Below are positions 25,289 through 34,124 of a stretch of 64,000 bases of DNA, piece by piece. Location of the stretch: the NCBI GenBank assembly GCA_035934385.1, contig DASYXY010000027.1:3506-67505 (forward strand), given 5' to 3'. The position numbers and the translations under genes are program-made. Within the stretch, counting starts at the first letter, position 1. Every line of letters begins with the position of its first letter. Under the pieces are notes generated by a model. The model worked only from the letters and a program-made list of their open reading frames with translations. It did not search any database and was not told the DNA's origin. Origin of the DNA: CF-118 sp035934385 (GTDB lineage Bacteria > Chloroflexota > Dormibacteria > Dormibacterales > Dormibacteraceae).

Positions 25289-26662
25289 CTAGCGGGCGGC
25301 CACCGAGCGAAGGGTGATCGTGAACGTGCTGCCGAGCCCTGGCTCGGAGGTCGCCGCAAGGCTGCCGCCCATGGCTTCGACCAGCTCCCGCCCGATCGCG
25401 AGCCCGAGCCCGAACCCACCGGTGGCTCGCGTCCGCGAGCCGTCGGCCCTGTAGAAGCGCTCGAAGATGTGGTTGAGGTCGTCGGCGCTGATGCCGATTC
25501 CGGTGTCCGACACCGCGATCTGCAGGTGGTCGGAGTTGACGCCGGCGACACGGATCGAGACCACGCCGCCCTCGGGCGTGTAGTTGATCGCGTTGCGCAC
25601 GAGGTTGCTCAGCACCTGCGCCAGCCGGTCAGGATCGGCGATGGCGCTGAGGCCTTCCGCCACGGCCGCTTCGTCGAGCGTGACCTTGCGCTGCTGAAGC
25701 GCGAGCGGTGCCATCGACTGGATCACCTGCCGGATCAGCGGGGCGAGCTCCACGGGCCGGTTGGCCACACGCAGCTCGTGCGAGTCGGCGCGGGCGAGCA
25801 TCAGCAGGTCCTCGATGAGGTCCGCGAGACGCCGCGTCTCGGCGGCGGTGACGGTGAGCCGGCGTTCGAGGTCTTCGTCCGAAGGCCTCGCTGCGTCGGG
25901 TAGCAGCAGCGAGTCGAGGTGGGCCTGGATCGTGGCCACCGGTGTGCGCAGCTCGTGGGAGACGTTCATGATCAGCTCGCGCCGGCTTCGATCCGCCAGC
26001 TCGGCGCGCCGCCGCGCCTCCCACAGCTGGTGCTGCTCGGGTGTGACCCCCAGCATGTCGCCGGCAAACCTGCCCCAAGCCCGGCCGATGGCGTTGAGGA
26101 TGTGAAAGACAAGCGCGAGGCCCACCACCGCGGGGATGCCGGGCACGATCAGGGCGGCGACGGCGGACGGGCGAGGCCCGCCGCTCACGACGTCGCCGAT
26201 CGGGATGAACATGCCGGCCAGGCAAGGGGTCAGGAGGCCAAACGCGAAAAGCGTGGCAAACAGCCCGAAGGGGAGCTTCACCAACAGGTACGCCAGCGAG
26301 CGCCAGGTAGTCGCGCGCTGCAGATGTCGCACCAGCATCGTCCATGGCGTCAGGATCTCCTGGTCGGGAAGCGCCAGCGGGGGCACGTTGACGCCGAGGA
26401 GGAGGATCGCGAGCTCGCGCTCGAGAATCGCAAAGAGCCACGCGGCGACGAGAACGCCAAGCAGGATCAGGACGCCGACCAGGACGAACGTCATGAACGC
26501 GCCCAGCAGCGAGCCAACGATCAGGACCACGAAGTACAGGAGGCCTAGAGGCAGGGCTGTGACCATGTACAGCGCTGTGAGGTAAGAGCGAGGCTCCCAG
26601 AGGACCTGGAAGTAGCGCTTCAACCAGTCGGCTATCGGCGGAGCGGTGCGAGCGGTCTCCAT
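25289..26662 (-). CDS. Sensor histidine kinase with membrane sensor domain
   Basis: A 457-residue kinase. The N-terminal about 200 residues contain several membrane helices and begin YLTALYMVTALPLGLLYFVV, resembling the putative sensor domain PF13796. The HisKA domain carries the phospho-acceptor His in MNVSHELRTPVATIQ (about residue 234). The ATPase domain has NLVRNAINYTPEGG, DTGIGI and GFGLGLAIGRELVEAMGG boxes. It is the first gene of the operon and probably senses an envelope signal within the membrane, then phosphorylates the regulator that controls the ABC pair. Signal unknown. Confidence 0.92.
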   Translation of the reverse strand: METARTAPPIADWLKRYFQVLWEPRSYLTALYMVTALPLGLLYFVVLIVGSLLGAFMTFVLVGVLILLGVLVAAWLFAILERELAILLLGVNVPPLALPDQEILTPWTMLVRHLQRATTWRSLAYLLVKLPFGLFATLFAFGLLTPCLAGMFIPIGDVVSGGPRPSAVAALIVPGIPAVVGLALVFHILNAIGRAWGRFAGDMLGVTPEQHQLWEARRRAELADRSRRELIMNVSHELRTPVATIQAHLDSLLLPDAARPSDEDLERRLTVTAAETRRLADLIEDLLMLARADSHELRVANRPVELAPLIRQVIQSMAPLALQQRKVTLDEAAVAEGLSAIADPDRLAQVLSNLVRNAINYTPEGGVVSIRVAGVNSDHLQIAVSDTGIGISADDLNHIFERFYRADGSRTRATGGFGLGLAIGRELVEAMGGSLAATSEPGLGSTFTITLRSVAAR

Positions 26663-26717
26663 TCTGCTGTCCTGACGGTAGCCCAGAGGTGTGCCAAAAG
26701 CGTGTCGATCACCGCAG

Positions 26718-27353
26718 CTAGCCGCGGGCGGCCAGCGCCTCCCTGGTCATGCGCAGCCCGAGTCCGACCAGCACTCCGCCAAGCAGAGCGTCCATCGCGC
26801 GTTGGACCGCGCTTCGCAGCAGCAGCGCTTTCATTCGATCGATGGCGAACGCATACCCGACCAGCCATGCCAAGGTCAGCAGGGAGAAGTTGACGCCGAG
26901 GAGCGCGAGCGTTTCAAAACCGGGGTGCGGGCCCACGAACTGAGGCAGCAAGCTGACGAAGAACGCGACCATCTTCGCGTTGGAGAGGTTGCTTAGCAGG
27001 CCCTGCCAGTAAGCGGTTCGTGGCGCGAGCTGCGAGCCCGAGCCGTGCGCCAGGTGGTCGTCGGGGGCCACCCGTCTCGCGGCCCTGATCAAGGAGCGTA
27101 CACCCAGGTAGACCAGGTACGCGGCGCCGGCCAGCCTGATGGCGAGGAACAGCGGACCTGATGCAACCAGGATCACCGCGAGCCCGGCGCTGGTGGCCAG
27201 CGTCCAGATCGCCTGCCCGCTAGACACGCCGGCCGCCGTCGCCACGCCCGACCGCCTCCCGCCGAGCAGCGTGTTGCGGATGGTCAGGGCGGTGTCCTGT
27301 CCGGGAGTGCAGATGACGATCAAGGAGATCAACAGGAAGGCGAAGTAGCTCAT
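26718..27353 (-). CDS. LysE/RhtB family amino-acid exporter
   Basis: A 211-residue membrane protein with about six helices. The N-terminal FLLISLIVICTPGQDTALTIRNTLLGGRRSG, read in parts, carries the conserved PG and G-R-x-G positions of the LysE/RhtB family; LSNAKMVAFFVSLLPQFV is the second family motif. These exporters release amino acids or derivatives using the proton gradient. It is divergent from glutamate dehydrogenase (63 bases between the two proposed starts), so the two may share control and amino-acid metabolism, though this is only inference. Confidence 0.9.
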   Translation of the reverse strand: MSYFAFLLISLIVICTPGQDTALTIRNTLLGGRRSGVATAAGVSSGQAIWTLATSAGLAVILVASGPLFLAIRLAGAAYLVYLGVRSLIRAARRVAPDDHLAHGSGSQLAPRTAYWQGLLSNLSNAKMVAFFVSLLPQFVGPHPGFETLALLGVNFSLLTLAWLVGYAFAIDRMKALLLRSAVQRAMDALLGGVLVGLGLRMTREALAARG

Positions 27354-27416
27354 CGATCCACGCCCATTGTGTGCGCACGGGCACCTCTGACGGTGCTCGG
27401 CCGATGGCGTACCTTC

Positions 27417-28697
27417 ATGGCTGGGTCAATGAGCCGCGAAGGGGCTTTCGACCGATTCATCCGCACAGTCGACGCGGCGGCCGCGATCGCCGGTGTGAAA
27501 GATCGCGCCCTGCTCGAGCGCATCAAGACGCCCGATCGCATCCACGAGGTCTCGGTCCCGATCGTTCGCGATGACGGCTCGCCGGCGATGTTCACGGGCT
27601 ACCGCGTCCAGCACAGTTCCGCGCGCGGTCCGTACAAGGGCGGAATCCGCTATCACCCCAATGTCAACCTCGACGAGGTCAAAGCGCTTGCCGCCTGGAT
27701 GAGCATCAAGACCGCTGTGGTCGACATCCCGCTCGGAGGCGGCAAGGGAGGGATCACAGTTGATCCCAGGACCCTTTCGAAGTCAGAGCTCGAGGCGCTG
27801 ACCCGCTCGTACACCGAGCGCATCTGGAGGGTCATCGGGCCGCAGGTCGACATACCGGCGCCCGATGTCAACACCAACTCCCAGACCATGGACTGGATCG
27901 CGCACGAATACGGACGGCAGAGCCGGACGATCGCGCCCGCCGTCGTGACGGGCAAGAGCATCGCCCACGGAGGCTCGGCCGGCCGCGACACCGCCACCGC
28001 ACAGGGCGGTTTCGAGGTGCTGCACGCCGCGCTCGAGGCGACCGGCCAGAACATCCGCGACTCGACGGTGGCGATCCAGGGGTTTGGGAACGCGGGCGCC
28101 AACGCGGCGGTGCTCTTGAGCGCCGCCGGCGCGCGGGTCGTGGCCGCATCGGACTCCAGCGCCTCGGTGGCGTCGCCGGACGGGCTATCGGTGGCCGAGC
28201 TCGTAGCCCACAAGGCCAGGGGCGGCAGCTTCGCGGACCTCGACGGTTACGGGAAAGGCGACGCCGAAGAGCCGCTCTTCGCCGAGGCCGACATCCTCGT
28301 CCCCGCCGCGCTCGAAGGCCAGATCACCGAAGCCAACGCCGATCGGGTCAATGCACGGTGGATTCTCGAGCTGGCCAACGGCCCGACGACACCGGAGGCC
28401 GACGCGATTCTCGAACGCCGCCACATCAACGTGCTGCCCGACATCCTGGCCAACGCGGGCGGTGTGGTCGTGAGCTACTACGAGTGGCTGCAGAACCTGC
28501 ACGCCGAGAAGTGGCTGCGCGAGGAGGTCGAGGCGCGCCTGGCGGTCACGATGCGACGCGCATACGAGCGCGTGTCCGAGCTCGCCACCTTCAGGCGCGC
28601 ATCGTTCCGGCTCGCCGCGTACGCGATCGCCATCGACCGAATCGCCACCGCGCTGCGCGCGGATACCCTGGAAGGGCGGATAGTCCTGGGCCGCTGA
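27417..28697 (+). CDS. gdhA: Glutamate dehydrogenase family protein
   Basis: A 426-residue Glu/Leu/Phe/Val dehydrogenase. Substrate-binding Lys residues lie in GPYKGGIRYHP and IPLGGGKGGI, the catalytic Asp in DIPAPDVNTN, and the dinucleotide motif is QGFGNAGANAA. GKSIAHGGSAGRDTATAQGG and the long C-terminal helix are typical of hexameric GDH. It interconverts glutamate and 2-oxoglutarate plus ammonia. Start is uncertain: ATG 27417 and ATG 27429 are both reasonable, and a TACCTT box at 27410-27415 would favour 27429 if it is the -10 element. It is convergent with a DJ-1 gene. Leucine dehydrogenase activity is less likely at this length. Confidence 0.88.
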   Translation: MAGSMSREGAFDRFIRTVDAAAAIAGVKDRALLERIKTPDRIHEVSVPIVRDDGSPAMFTGYRVQHSSARGPYKGGIRYHPNVNLDEVKALAAWMSIKTAVVDIPLGGGKGGITVDPRTLSKSELEALTRSYTERIWRVIGPQVDIPAPDVNTNSQTMDWIAHEYGRQSRTIAPAVVTGKSIAHGGSAGRDTATAQGGFEVLHAALEATGQNIRDSTVAIQGFGNAGANAAVLLSAAGARVVAASDSSASVASPDGLSVAELVAHKARGGSFADLDGYGKGDAEEPLFAEADILVPAALEGQITEANADRVNARWILELANGPTTPEADAILERRHINVLPDILANAGGVVVSYYEWLQNLHAEKWLREEVEARLAVTMRRAYERVSELATFRRASFRLAAYAIAIDRIATALRADTLEGRIVLGR

Positions 28698-28699
28698 GC

Positions 28700-28721
28700 G
28701 AGGCGCGCGCCGAAGCGCCTC
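28700..28721. terminator. Possible two-way terminator hairpin
   Basis: GAGGCGC at 28700-28706 pairs with GCGCCTC at 28715-28721 around an 8-base loop, in the 22-base gap between the convergent glutamate dehydrogenase and DJ-1 genes. There is no U tract on either strand, so it may only be a 3'-end hairpin. Confidence 0.3.
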
Positions 28722-29244
28722 AGTTGCGCGCCGGCACCGCCTCGAGGACCTTGAGCGATTCGCGGATGAACGCCGGGATGTCCGCCGGCATCCTCGACGT
28801 GACGAGGTTGCGGTCGACGACGACCTCCTTGTCGACCACGTCGGCCCCGGCCTTCTTCAGGTCGCCCTGGATCGTCTTCCACGCCGACATCCGGTGGCGC
28901 TTGTGCTCCTCTGCCGTCAGCAGCAGCTGCGGTCCGTGGCAGATGGCAAGCACCGGCTTGTTGGAGGTCATCATCGATTTCACGAAGACAACGGCTTCGT
29001 CGTGCGCGCGCAGCTTGTCTGGGCTGTAGCCGCCGGGAATCAACAGCGCGTCGAATTCGGTGGGGCTCACGTCACCGAACGACGTGTCCGTGACGGCTGT
29101 GACCTTGCCCTTCTTGCCTATCAGCGGTTCGTTTGCTTTCAGCCCAACGACAGTCACGTCATGTCCGGCCTGACGAAACGCTTCGTACGGGTCCTGGAAC
29201 TCCGAGTCTTCGAAATCGGCAGCGAGAACGCACGCGATCCTCAT
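28720..29244 (-). CDS. DJ-1/PfpI family protein
   Basis: A 174-residue protein of the DJ-1/PfpI superfamily. The nucleophile elbow AICHGPQLL holds the reactive Cys, with a preceding Glu in the N-terminal half (ADFEDSEFQDP) and the LLIPGGYSPDKLR loop. Members act as deglycases, chaperones or stress proteins; older annotation as protease is doubtful. A strong AGGAGGTGAG ribosome-binding site at 29247-29256 confirms the ATG at 29244. It is convergent with glutamate dehydrogenase and divergent from a thioesterase-like gene. Confidence 0.9.
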   Translation of the reverse strand: MRIACVLAADFEDSEFQDPYEAFRQAGHDVTVVGLKANEPLIGKKGKVTAVTDTSFGDVSPTEFDALLIPGGYSPDKLRAHDEAVVFVKSMMTSNKPVLAICHGPQLLLTAEEHKRHRMSAWKTIQGDLKKAGADVVDKEVVVDRNLVTSRMPADIPAFIRESLKVLEAVPARN

Positions 29245-29299
29245 GTCTCACCTCCTGCACCTCCCACGATACGAGGCGGTTCGACGAAACTTCTCTTTC

Positions 29300-30079
29300 G
29301 TGGCCGAGTCCATATTCGAACCCACGAGCGACGGCCGATTCGTAGCCACTGCCGCCGCGCTGAGTCCGTGGTCCGACCAATCGCTGCATGGCTCGCCGGT
29401 GGCGATGCTGCTGGCGCGCGAAATCGAGCGCGTTCCCGCGGAGCAGCCGATGTTCGTCACCCGCATGACGGTCGAGCTGCTGCGCGCGTTCGGCCGCATA
29501 CCCGTTGAATCGCGATCCCGCATCGTCCGTCCCGGTCGGAAGGTCCAGATCGTCGAGGCATCGCTCTGGAACGGTGAGCAGGAGGTGGGCCGGGCCACGG
29601 CTGTGCGCATCCGCACCTCCGAAGTGGCGGTGCCGGCCCAGCCCGACGAGCGGCCTCATGAACCGCCGGAATCGCTGCACACGTGGAACGGCGGCTGGCG
29701 TCCCGGCGCCGAGGCGTATCACCTGATCGGCGTCGAGAATCGCTCGACGCTCGACTTCGAGCGGCCCGGGCCGCATTTCTCGTGGTTTCGCCTTCGCGTC
29801 CCGCTGGTCCCGGGCGAGGAGCCCACCGGATTGATACGCGTTTGCGCGGCGGCCGACTTTCCTAACGGCATCAGCCGCGTGGTCGATCCGCGCAGCATGA
29901 CTTTTGTCAATCCGGACGTGACGCTGTACCTGCACCGGCACCCCGTGGACGAGTGGGTGATGGTCGACGCGCGCACCTGGCTCGAGCCGAACGGCGTCGG
30001 CGTCGCGGAGGGAGCGTTGTACGACCGCCGTGGCCGCATCGGGCGCAGCATCCAGAGCCTGCTCGTGGAGTCCCGCTGA
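29300..30079 (+). CDS. Acyl-CoA thioesterase-like (TesB-type double hotdog) protein
   Basis: From GTG 29300 the protein has 259 residues and begins VAESIFEPTSDGRFVATAAA, the usual N terminus of the family. The first hotdog continues with SPWSDQSLHGSPVAMLLARE and MTVELLRAFGRIPV, the second with FSWFRLRVPLVPGEEPTG and FVNPDVTLYLHRHP. Such proteins hydrolyse acyl-CoA or bind acyl chains. An ATG at 29243 would extend it by 19 residues but would overlap the divergent DJ-1 start, so I prefer the GTG. The stop overlaps a CTG that begins the next gene. Substrate unknown. Confidence 0.75.
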   Translation: MAESIFEPTSDGRFVATAAALSPWSDQSLHGSPVAMLLAREIERVPAEQPMFVTRMTVELLRAFGRIPVESRSRIVRPGRKVQIVEASLWNGEQEVGRATAVRIRTSEVAVPAQPDERPHEPPESLHTWNGGWRPGAEAYHLIGVENRSTLDFERPGPHFSWFRLRVPLVPGEEPTGLIRVCAAADFPNGISRVVDPRSMTFVNPDVTLYLHRHPVDEWVMVDARTWLEPNGVGVAEGALYDRRGRIGRSIQSLLVESR

Positions 30080-31218
30080 GGCAGCTCACGTGGTCGCAGG
30101 TGATCTGGCGCCGGCTGCGCCGGCATCACCTGCTCGAGCCGGCGCCCGCGAGCCGCATGGTCCGGGTGGTCTCCAACGTCTGCGGCGTGCACGCGCAGGT
30201 CGCGGCAAGCGCGGAGCTGATGCTCGGGCTACGTCTGAGCGGCGTCACGCGCGAGGACGTGCGCGACGCGCTGTGGCGGAGGCGGACGCTGGTCAAGACC
30301 GTCGGGTTGCGCGGGACCCTGCACATCCTGCCGGCTGAGGAGGTGCCGATGTGGATGGCCGCCAACCGGCTGCGATTCGATTCCGAGCGACAGCGCTTCG
30401 CGAAGCTCGGCCTGGACGTGGCGAACCTCGATCGCCTGGTCGATGCAATCTCCGAGGTCGTGGGTCCGGAGCCTATCGACCGGCCCGCCCTGGAGCGCGA
30501 GCTCGAATCACGAGTCGGGAATTGGGCCACGACCCGCAACCAGGGATGGGTCGGCAACTACCCGAACTGGCCGCTGGCCCTCGGCTGGGCGGCCGCGCTC
30601 GGCCGCGTTTGCTACGGGCCTGGGCAGGGCGGCCGCGCGACCTTCGTGAGCCTGGCCGACTGGTCGGGCTGGCGCGACGAGGATCCGTTTCAAGCCGGGC
30701 AGTTCGCGCTCGGGCGCTTCCTTCGAGCCTACGGGCCGTCGACGGTCGCCGAGTTCGCGCGCTGGTTCGCGCTCGAGCCGACGATCGTGCGACGCCTCTT
30801 CGCTGAAACGCCGGGCCTGGTCGAGGTTGACGTGGAAGGGGCCAGGCGGTGGATGGCGGCGGACGCAAAGCAGGCCGAATCAGCCGACCCGAACAACGTC
30901 CACCTGCTCCCGCACTTCGACGTCGACGTCGTGGGATCGCATCCGCGTGAACAGCTCATTCCGCCCGCATCGCCCATCGCGGCGACTCGTCTCGGCACCG
31001 CCGCGCCTTTCGCGGTGCTGCTCGTGGGCGGCCGGGTCGGCGGGGTGTGGGAGCGCAAGCCAAAGGGCACGACACTCGTGATCCGGGTCGACGCGCACGT
31101 CCCGCTCAACCGGATCCAGCGGCGAGGCGTGGAGGCGCAGGCGGAGCGCGTGGCGCAGATCCTGGGCCTGGAATGCCAGTTGGAGTTCGGCGAGGTGTCG
31201 CTCAGGCGCCACCTCTGA
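30076..31218 (+). CDS. Winged-helix DNA-binding domain protein (HTH_42 type)
   Basis: A 380-residue protein of the PF06224 type. It contains VVSNVCGVHAQVAASAELML, LVKTVGLRGTLHILPAEE, a central YGPSTVAEFARWFAL segment and a C-terminal LLPHFDVDVVGSHPRE and VLLVGGRVGGVWE region. The natural N terminus LRQLTWSQVIWRRLRRHHL is recovered only if translation starts at CTG 30076, which overlaps the preceding stop as CTGA and has GGAG 5 bases upstream. GTG 30100 is the conventional alternative. Relatives of this fold include AlkX/YcaQ DNA glycosylases, so a DNA repair role is possible but unproven. Confidence 0.75.
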   Translation: MRQLTWSQVIWRRLRRHHLLEPAPASRMVRVVSNVCGVHAQVAASAELMLGLRLSGVTREDVRDALWRRRTLVKTVGLRGTLHILPAEEVPMWMAANRLRFDSERQRFAKLGLDVANLDRLVDAISEVVGPEPIDRPALERELESRVGNWATTRNQGWVGNYPNWPLALGWAAALGRVCYGPGQGGRATFVSLADWSGWRDEDPFQAGQFALGRFLRAYGPSTVAEFARWFALEPTIVRRLFAETPGLVEVDVEGARRWMAADAKQAESADPNNVHLLPHFDVDVVGSHPREQLIPPASPIAATRLGTAAPFAVLLVGGRVGGVWERKPKGTTLVIRVDAHVPLNRIQRRGVEAQAERVAQILGLECQLEFGEVSLRRHL

Positions 31219-31234
31219 GACCTCCGTTCCCGCG

Positions 31235-31250
31235 CGATTTGCACAAATCG
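31235..31250. other. Inverted repeat in a convergent gap
   Basis: CGATTTG at 31235-31241 and CAAATCG at 31244-31250 form a tight inverted repeat; two further flanking positions also pair with one G-T wobble. It lies in the 90-base gap between the convergent winged-helix gene and codA. It may be a terminator stem without a U tract or a protein site. An imperfect direct repeat (CGTGCGGAATCCGG at 31249 and CGTACGGAATCGG at 31291) is in the same gap. Confidence 0.4.
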
Positions 31251-31308
31251 TGCGGAATCCGGTCGGGTCACAAGCGCGGTTTGGCGGAAACGTACGGAAT
31301 CGGCCGGT

Positions 31309-32571
31309 TCAGGGCTTGAGGAAGTCGACCTGCTCCTCGCGCCCGTCCCACACCACGGTCGTGCGCGCCGGCTCGGTGCGCGCCACGACCTTGCCCCCGC
31401 GCATCACGAGCTTTCGCGGCGAGACCAGGCGGATCGCGTCCATCTCGGTCGGCGCCGCGAACGCGCAGAGGTCGGCGCGGCAGCCCACGTCCAACCCGTA
31501 GTCATCGAGGCCGAGGGCCTCGGCGGGATTGCGCGTGATCATGTCGATCAACGTCCGCAGCTCGCCGTGCCCCGACATCTGGCCGTAGTGCGCAAGCACG
31601 AATGCGGCCTGCAGCGGGTCGCCGTAGCCCAGCGGGTACCACGGGTCCATCACCGAGTCGTGGCCCACGCAGACGTTGACGCCGGCGGCCAGCAGCTCCT
31701 TGACGCGGGTGTGGCCGCGGCGGATCGGGTAGCTGTCGAAGCGGCCCTGCAGGGTCGCGTTGTCGAGCGGGTTCGTGACCATGTGCATGCCGGCCCGCTT
31801 CAGGTTGTTGATGAGCCGGTACGCATACGCGTTGTTGTACGAGTGCATGGCCGTCGTGTGGCTTGCGGTCACGCGGCCGCCCATGCCTAGCCGGATGGTC
31901 TCGGCGGCCATCACCTCGACGAACCGCGAATGGTCGTCGTCGGTCTCATCGCAGTGGATGTCCACGCGCAGCCCCTTGTCCGCCGCCAGCGCCATCGCGA
32001 ACTTCACCGAACGCTCGCCGTACTCGCGGGTCAGCTCGAAGTGAGGGATGGCGCCGACCACGTCGACACCCATGTCGATCGCCTTGCGCATCAGGTCCTC
32101 GCCACCCTCGAACGAGAGGATGCCCTGCTGCGGAAAAGCGACCAGCTGCATGGTCATCTGGTCGCCGATCTCCTCGCGCAGCTCCAGCAGAGCGCGTACG
32201 GCGCGCAGCTCCGGGTCGCAGACGTCGACGTGGCTGCGCACGAACTGGACCCCGTTGGCGAGCTGCCAGCGAAGCACCGTGCGCACGCGCCGCTTGACGT
32301 CATCGACGCTCAGCGTCTTCACGCGCTCGGCCCAGATCGCGATGCCCTCGAACAGCGAACCCGTCTGGTTGTGGCGCGGCTCGCCCACCGTCAGCACGGC
32401 ATCGAGGTGGATGTGGGGCTCGACGAGCGCAGGCGTCACCAGGGCGCCGGCGAGATCCAGTACCTGCCGGGCCTCCGGCTCGGCCGGGGCGATCCGGCCA
32501 TCCCGGATCCCGATTTCGCGGGTGGCGGTCTCCCCTGGCAGGCGTGCGCCCCGGAGCAGCAAATCCAGCAT
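31309..32571 (-). CDS. codA: Cytosine deaminase-type amidohydrolase
   Basis: A 420-residue metal-dependent deaminase very like E. coli CodA in its motifs: EPHIHLDAVL (HxH), AFPQQGILS, DVVGAIPHFELTREYGE, the DIHCDETDDDHSRFVE stretch, VTASHTTAMHSYNNA and VCVGHDSVMDPWYPLG with the catalytic Asp. It would convert cytosine to uracil and ammonia. It is divergent from an NCS1 permease, the classic codBA-type pairing, though in opposite orientation. A TAGGAT element 8 bases before the ATG could give a very short leader. Related enzymes act on isocytosine or creatinine, so the base is not certain. Confidence 0.88.
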   Translation of the reverse strand: MLDLLLRGARLPGETATREIGIRDGRIAPAEPEARQVLDLAGALVTPALVEPHIHLDAVLTVGEPRHNQTGSLFEGIAIWAERVKTLSVDDVKRRVRTVLRWQLANGVQFVRSHVDVCDPELRAVRALLELREEIGDQMTMQLVAFPQQGILSFEGGEDLMRKAIDMGVDVVGAIPHFELTREYGERSVKFAMALAADKGLRVDIHCDETDDDHSRFVEVMAAETIRLGMGGRVTASHTTAMHSYNNAYAYRLINNLKRAGMHMVTNPLDNATLQGRFDSYPIRRGHTRVKELLAAGVNVCVGHDSVMDPWYPLGYGDPLQAAFVLAHYGQMSGHGELRTLIDMITRNPAEALGLDDYGLDVGCRADLCAFAAPTEMDAIRLVSPRKLVMRGGKVVARTEPARTTVVWDGREEQVDFLKP

Positions 32572-32645
32572 TTGGCGGAATCCTAATCCGGCTTTATGCT
32601 TGCCGACGTACTGCCCGCCGGTCGTCTAGTGAGGGGGAAGCGCCT

Positions 32646-34124
32646 ATGCAAACGATCGAGGAAGTCGAAAAGCATGTACCGATTCGTGAGGGCGAATACG
32701 GTGAGCGGGTAGCCACCGTCGAGCCCGGCGGTGTGGAGTTCATATCGCACAGCGAGCGTCACGGCACACCGATCCAGCTGTTCTGGACGTGGCTCTCGCC
32801 GAACCTCGAGTTCGCCACCGTCTTCGTCGGGGTGCTTGGCATCGCCGTGTTCGGCCTCAGCTTCTGGGAGACCGCGATCGCGATCATTGTGGGCACAGCG
32901 CTCGGATCGCTGACGCACGCGGTCCTCTCTTCGTGGGGACCGAAATTCGGCGTACCGATGATGGTCGAGAGCCGTGGCGCGTTCGGCTTTCTGGGCAACA
33001 TCCTTCCGGCCGGTCTCAATGCGTTCACTGGATCCATCGGCTGGTTCATCGTCAACAGTGTGAGTGGCGCCTTTGCGCTGCAGGCGCTGGCTCTAATCAT
33101 CAATCTCAACCTTCCGTTCTGGGTTACGTTCCTCATCATCGTCGTGGCCCAGGTCCTGATTGCGACCCTTGGCCACAACTTCATCCACGTCTTCGAGCGC
33201 TATGTGCTCCCGCTACTGGGAGTGGTGTTCCTGCTGGCGTGCATCGCCATCTTCGCCAACCCGCACGCCAACTACGGCATCGCAGCGAACGTCGGACCGT
33301 TTGGGCACTTCGGGGCGTTCATGCTGCTGTTCACGGCCGTGTTCGGATATGCAGCCGGATGGAACCCCTACGCAGCGGACTACACACGGTACCTGCCGCC
33401 GAACACGAGCCGCACGATGGTCGGCTTCTGGGCCGGCGCGGGCGTCTTCGTGTCCTGCGTGCTCCTCGAGCTGATGGGAGCGGTGCTGGCCACGGTAACC
33501 GGCACCAAGTGGGGACCGAACGACATTCCCACTGTGCAGCTGGGCGTCGCCATGCCCAGCTGGCTGTACGACCTGACCCTCCTCTGCATCGCGATCGGAG
33601 CCGTCGCAGCGAACGCGATCAACATCTACAGCGGCACGATGTCGTTGGTCGCGGTGGGCATCCGCGAGATGGGTTTGACTCTCCGCCAGCGGCGCGCCGT
33701 GCTCGCCATCGGGGCGGGCGTCCTTGGCTACGCGATCGGAGTCATCTTCCAAGCAAACGTCGGACCTGGAAGCAAGTACGAGTTCTTCCTGCTTTTGATC
33801 AGCTACTGGATCGCCGGCTGGCTCGCAGTGGTGCTGCTCGACTACTGGATGAAGGGCGGCAACTACGGCGACGAGTCGGTCTTCTACGACACCAAACACC
33901 AGCGATGGCAGGGTTTCGCGGCGATGCTGATCGGCGTGGCCGTGCCCGCGTATCTGTTTGCCAACGACTACCCCTTCTACGTCGGACCGATCGCGAACAA
34001 CAATCCGCAGATCGGAGACATCACGTTCGTCCTCGTGTTCATCCTCACCGGCGTCCTTTACTACGTCTTCCAGCTCGTCAGCGGACAACAGAAATCGTCA
34101 GCGGCTATGGGGTCTCGCGCATAG
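32646..34124 (+). CDS. NCS1-family nucleobase/allantoin permease
   Basis: A 492-residue transporter with about twelve helices, starting at ATG 32646 after a GAGGGGGA ribosome-binding site. Family features include FGLSFWETAIAIIVGTALG, MMVESRGAFGFLGNILP, FGYAAGWNPYAADYTRYLP and the SYWIAGWLAVVLLDYW segment. NCS1 carriers import cytosine, purines, uracil, allantoin, hydantoin or thiamine with protons or sodium. Divergence from cytosine deaminase suggests cytosine, while the following DUF3830, allantoate amidohydrolase and allantoinase genes suggest allantoin or a purine; the sequence alone does not decide. N-terminal 45 residues are charged and cytosolic. Confidence 0.9.
   Translation: MQTIEEVEKHVPIREGEYGERVATVEPGGVEFISHSERHGTPIQLFWTWLSPNLEFATVFVGVLGIAVFGLSFWETAIAIIVGTALGSLTHAVLSSWGPKFGVPMMVESRGAFGFLGNILPAGLNAFTGSIGWFIVNSVSGAFALQALALIINLNLPFWVTFLIIVVAQVLIATLGHNFIHVFERYVLPLLGVVFLLACIAIFANPHANYGIAANVGPFGHFGAFMLLFTAVFGYAAGWNPYAADYTRYLPPNTSRTMVGFWAGAGVFVSCVLLELMGAVLATVTGTKWGPNDIPTVQLGVAMPSWLYDLTLLCIAIGAVAANAINIYSGTMSLVAVGIREMGLTLRQRRAVLAIGAGVLGYAIGVIFQANVGPGSKYEFFLLLISYWIAGWLAVVLLDYWMKGGNYGDESVFYDTKHQRWQGFAAMLIGVAVPAYLFANDYPFYVGPIANNNPQIGDITFVLVFILTGVLYYVFQLVSGQQKSSAAMGSRA

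Noticed and set aside
31280..32580. TTTGGCGGAA present on both sides of codA (31280-31289 and 32571-32580)
   Set aside because: Ten identical bases could be chance, one copy covers the codA start, and there are no transposition features.
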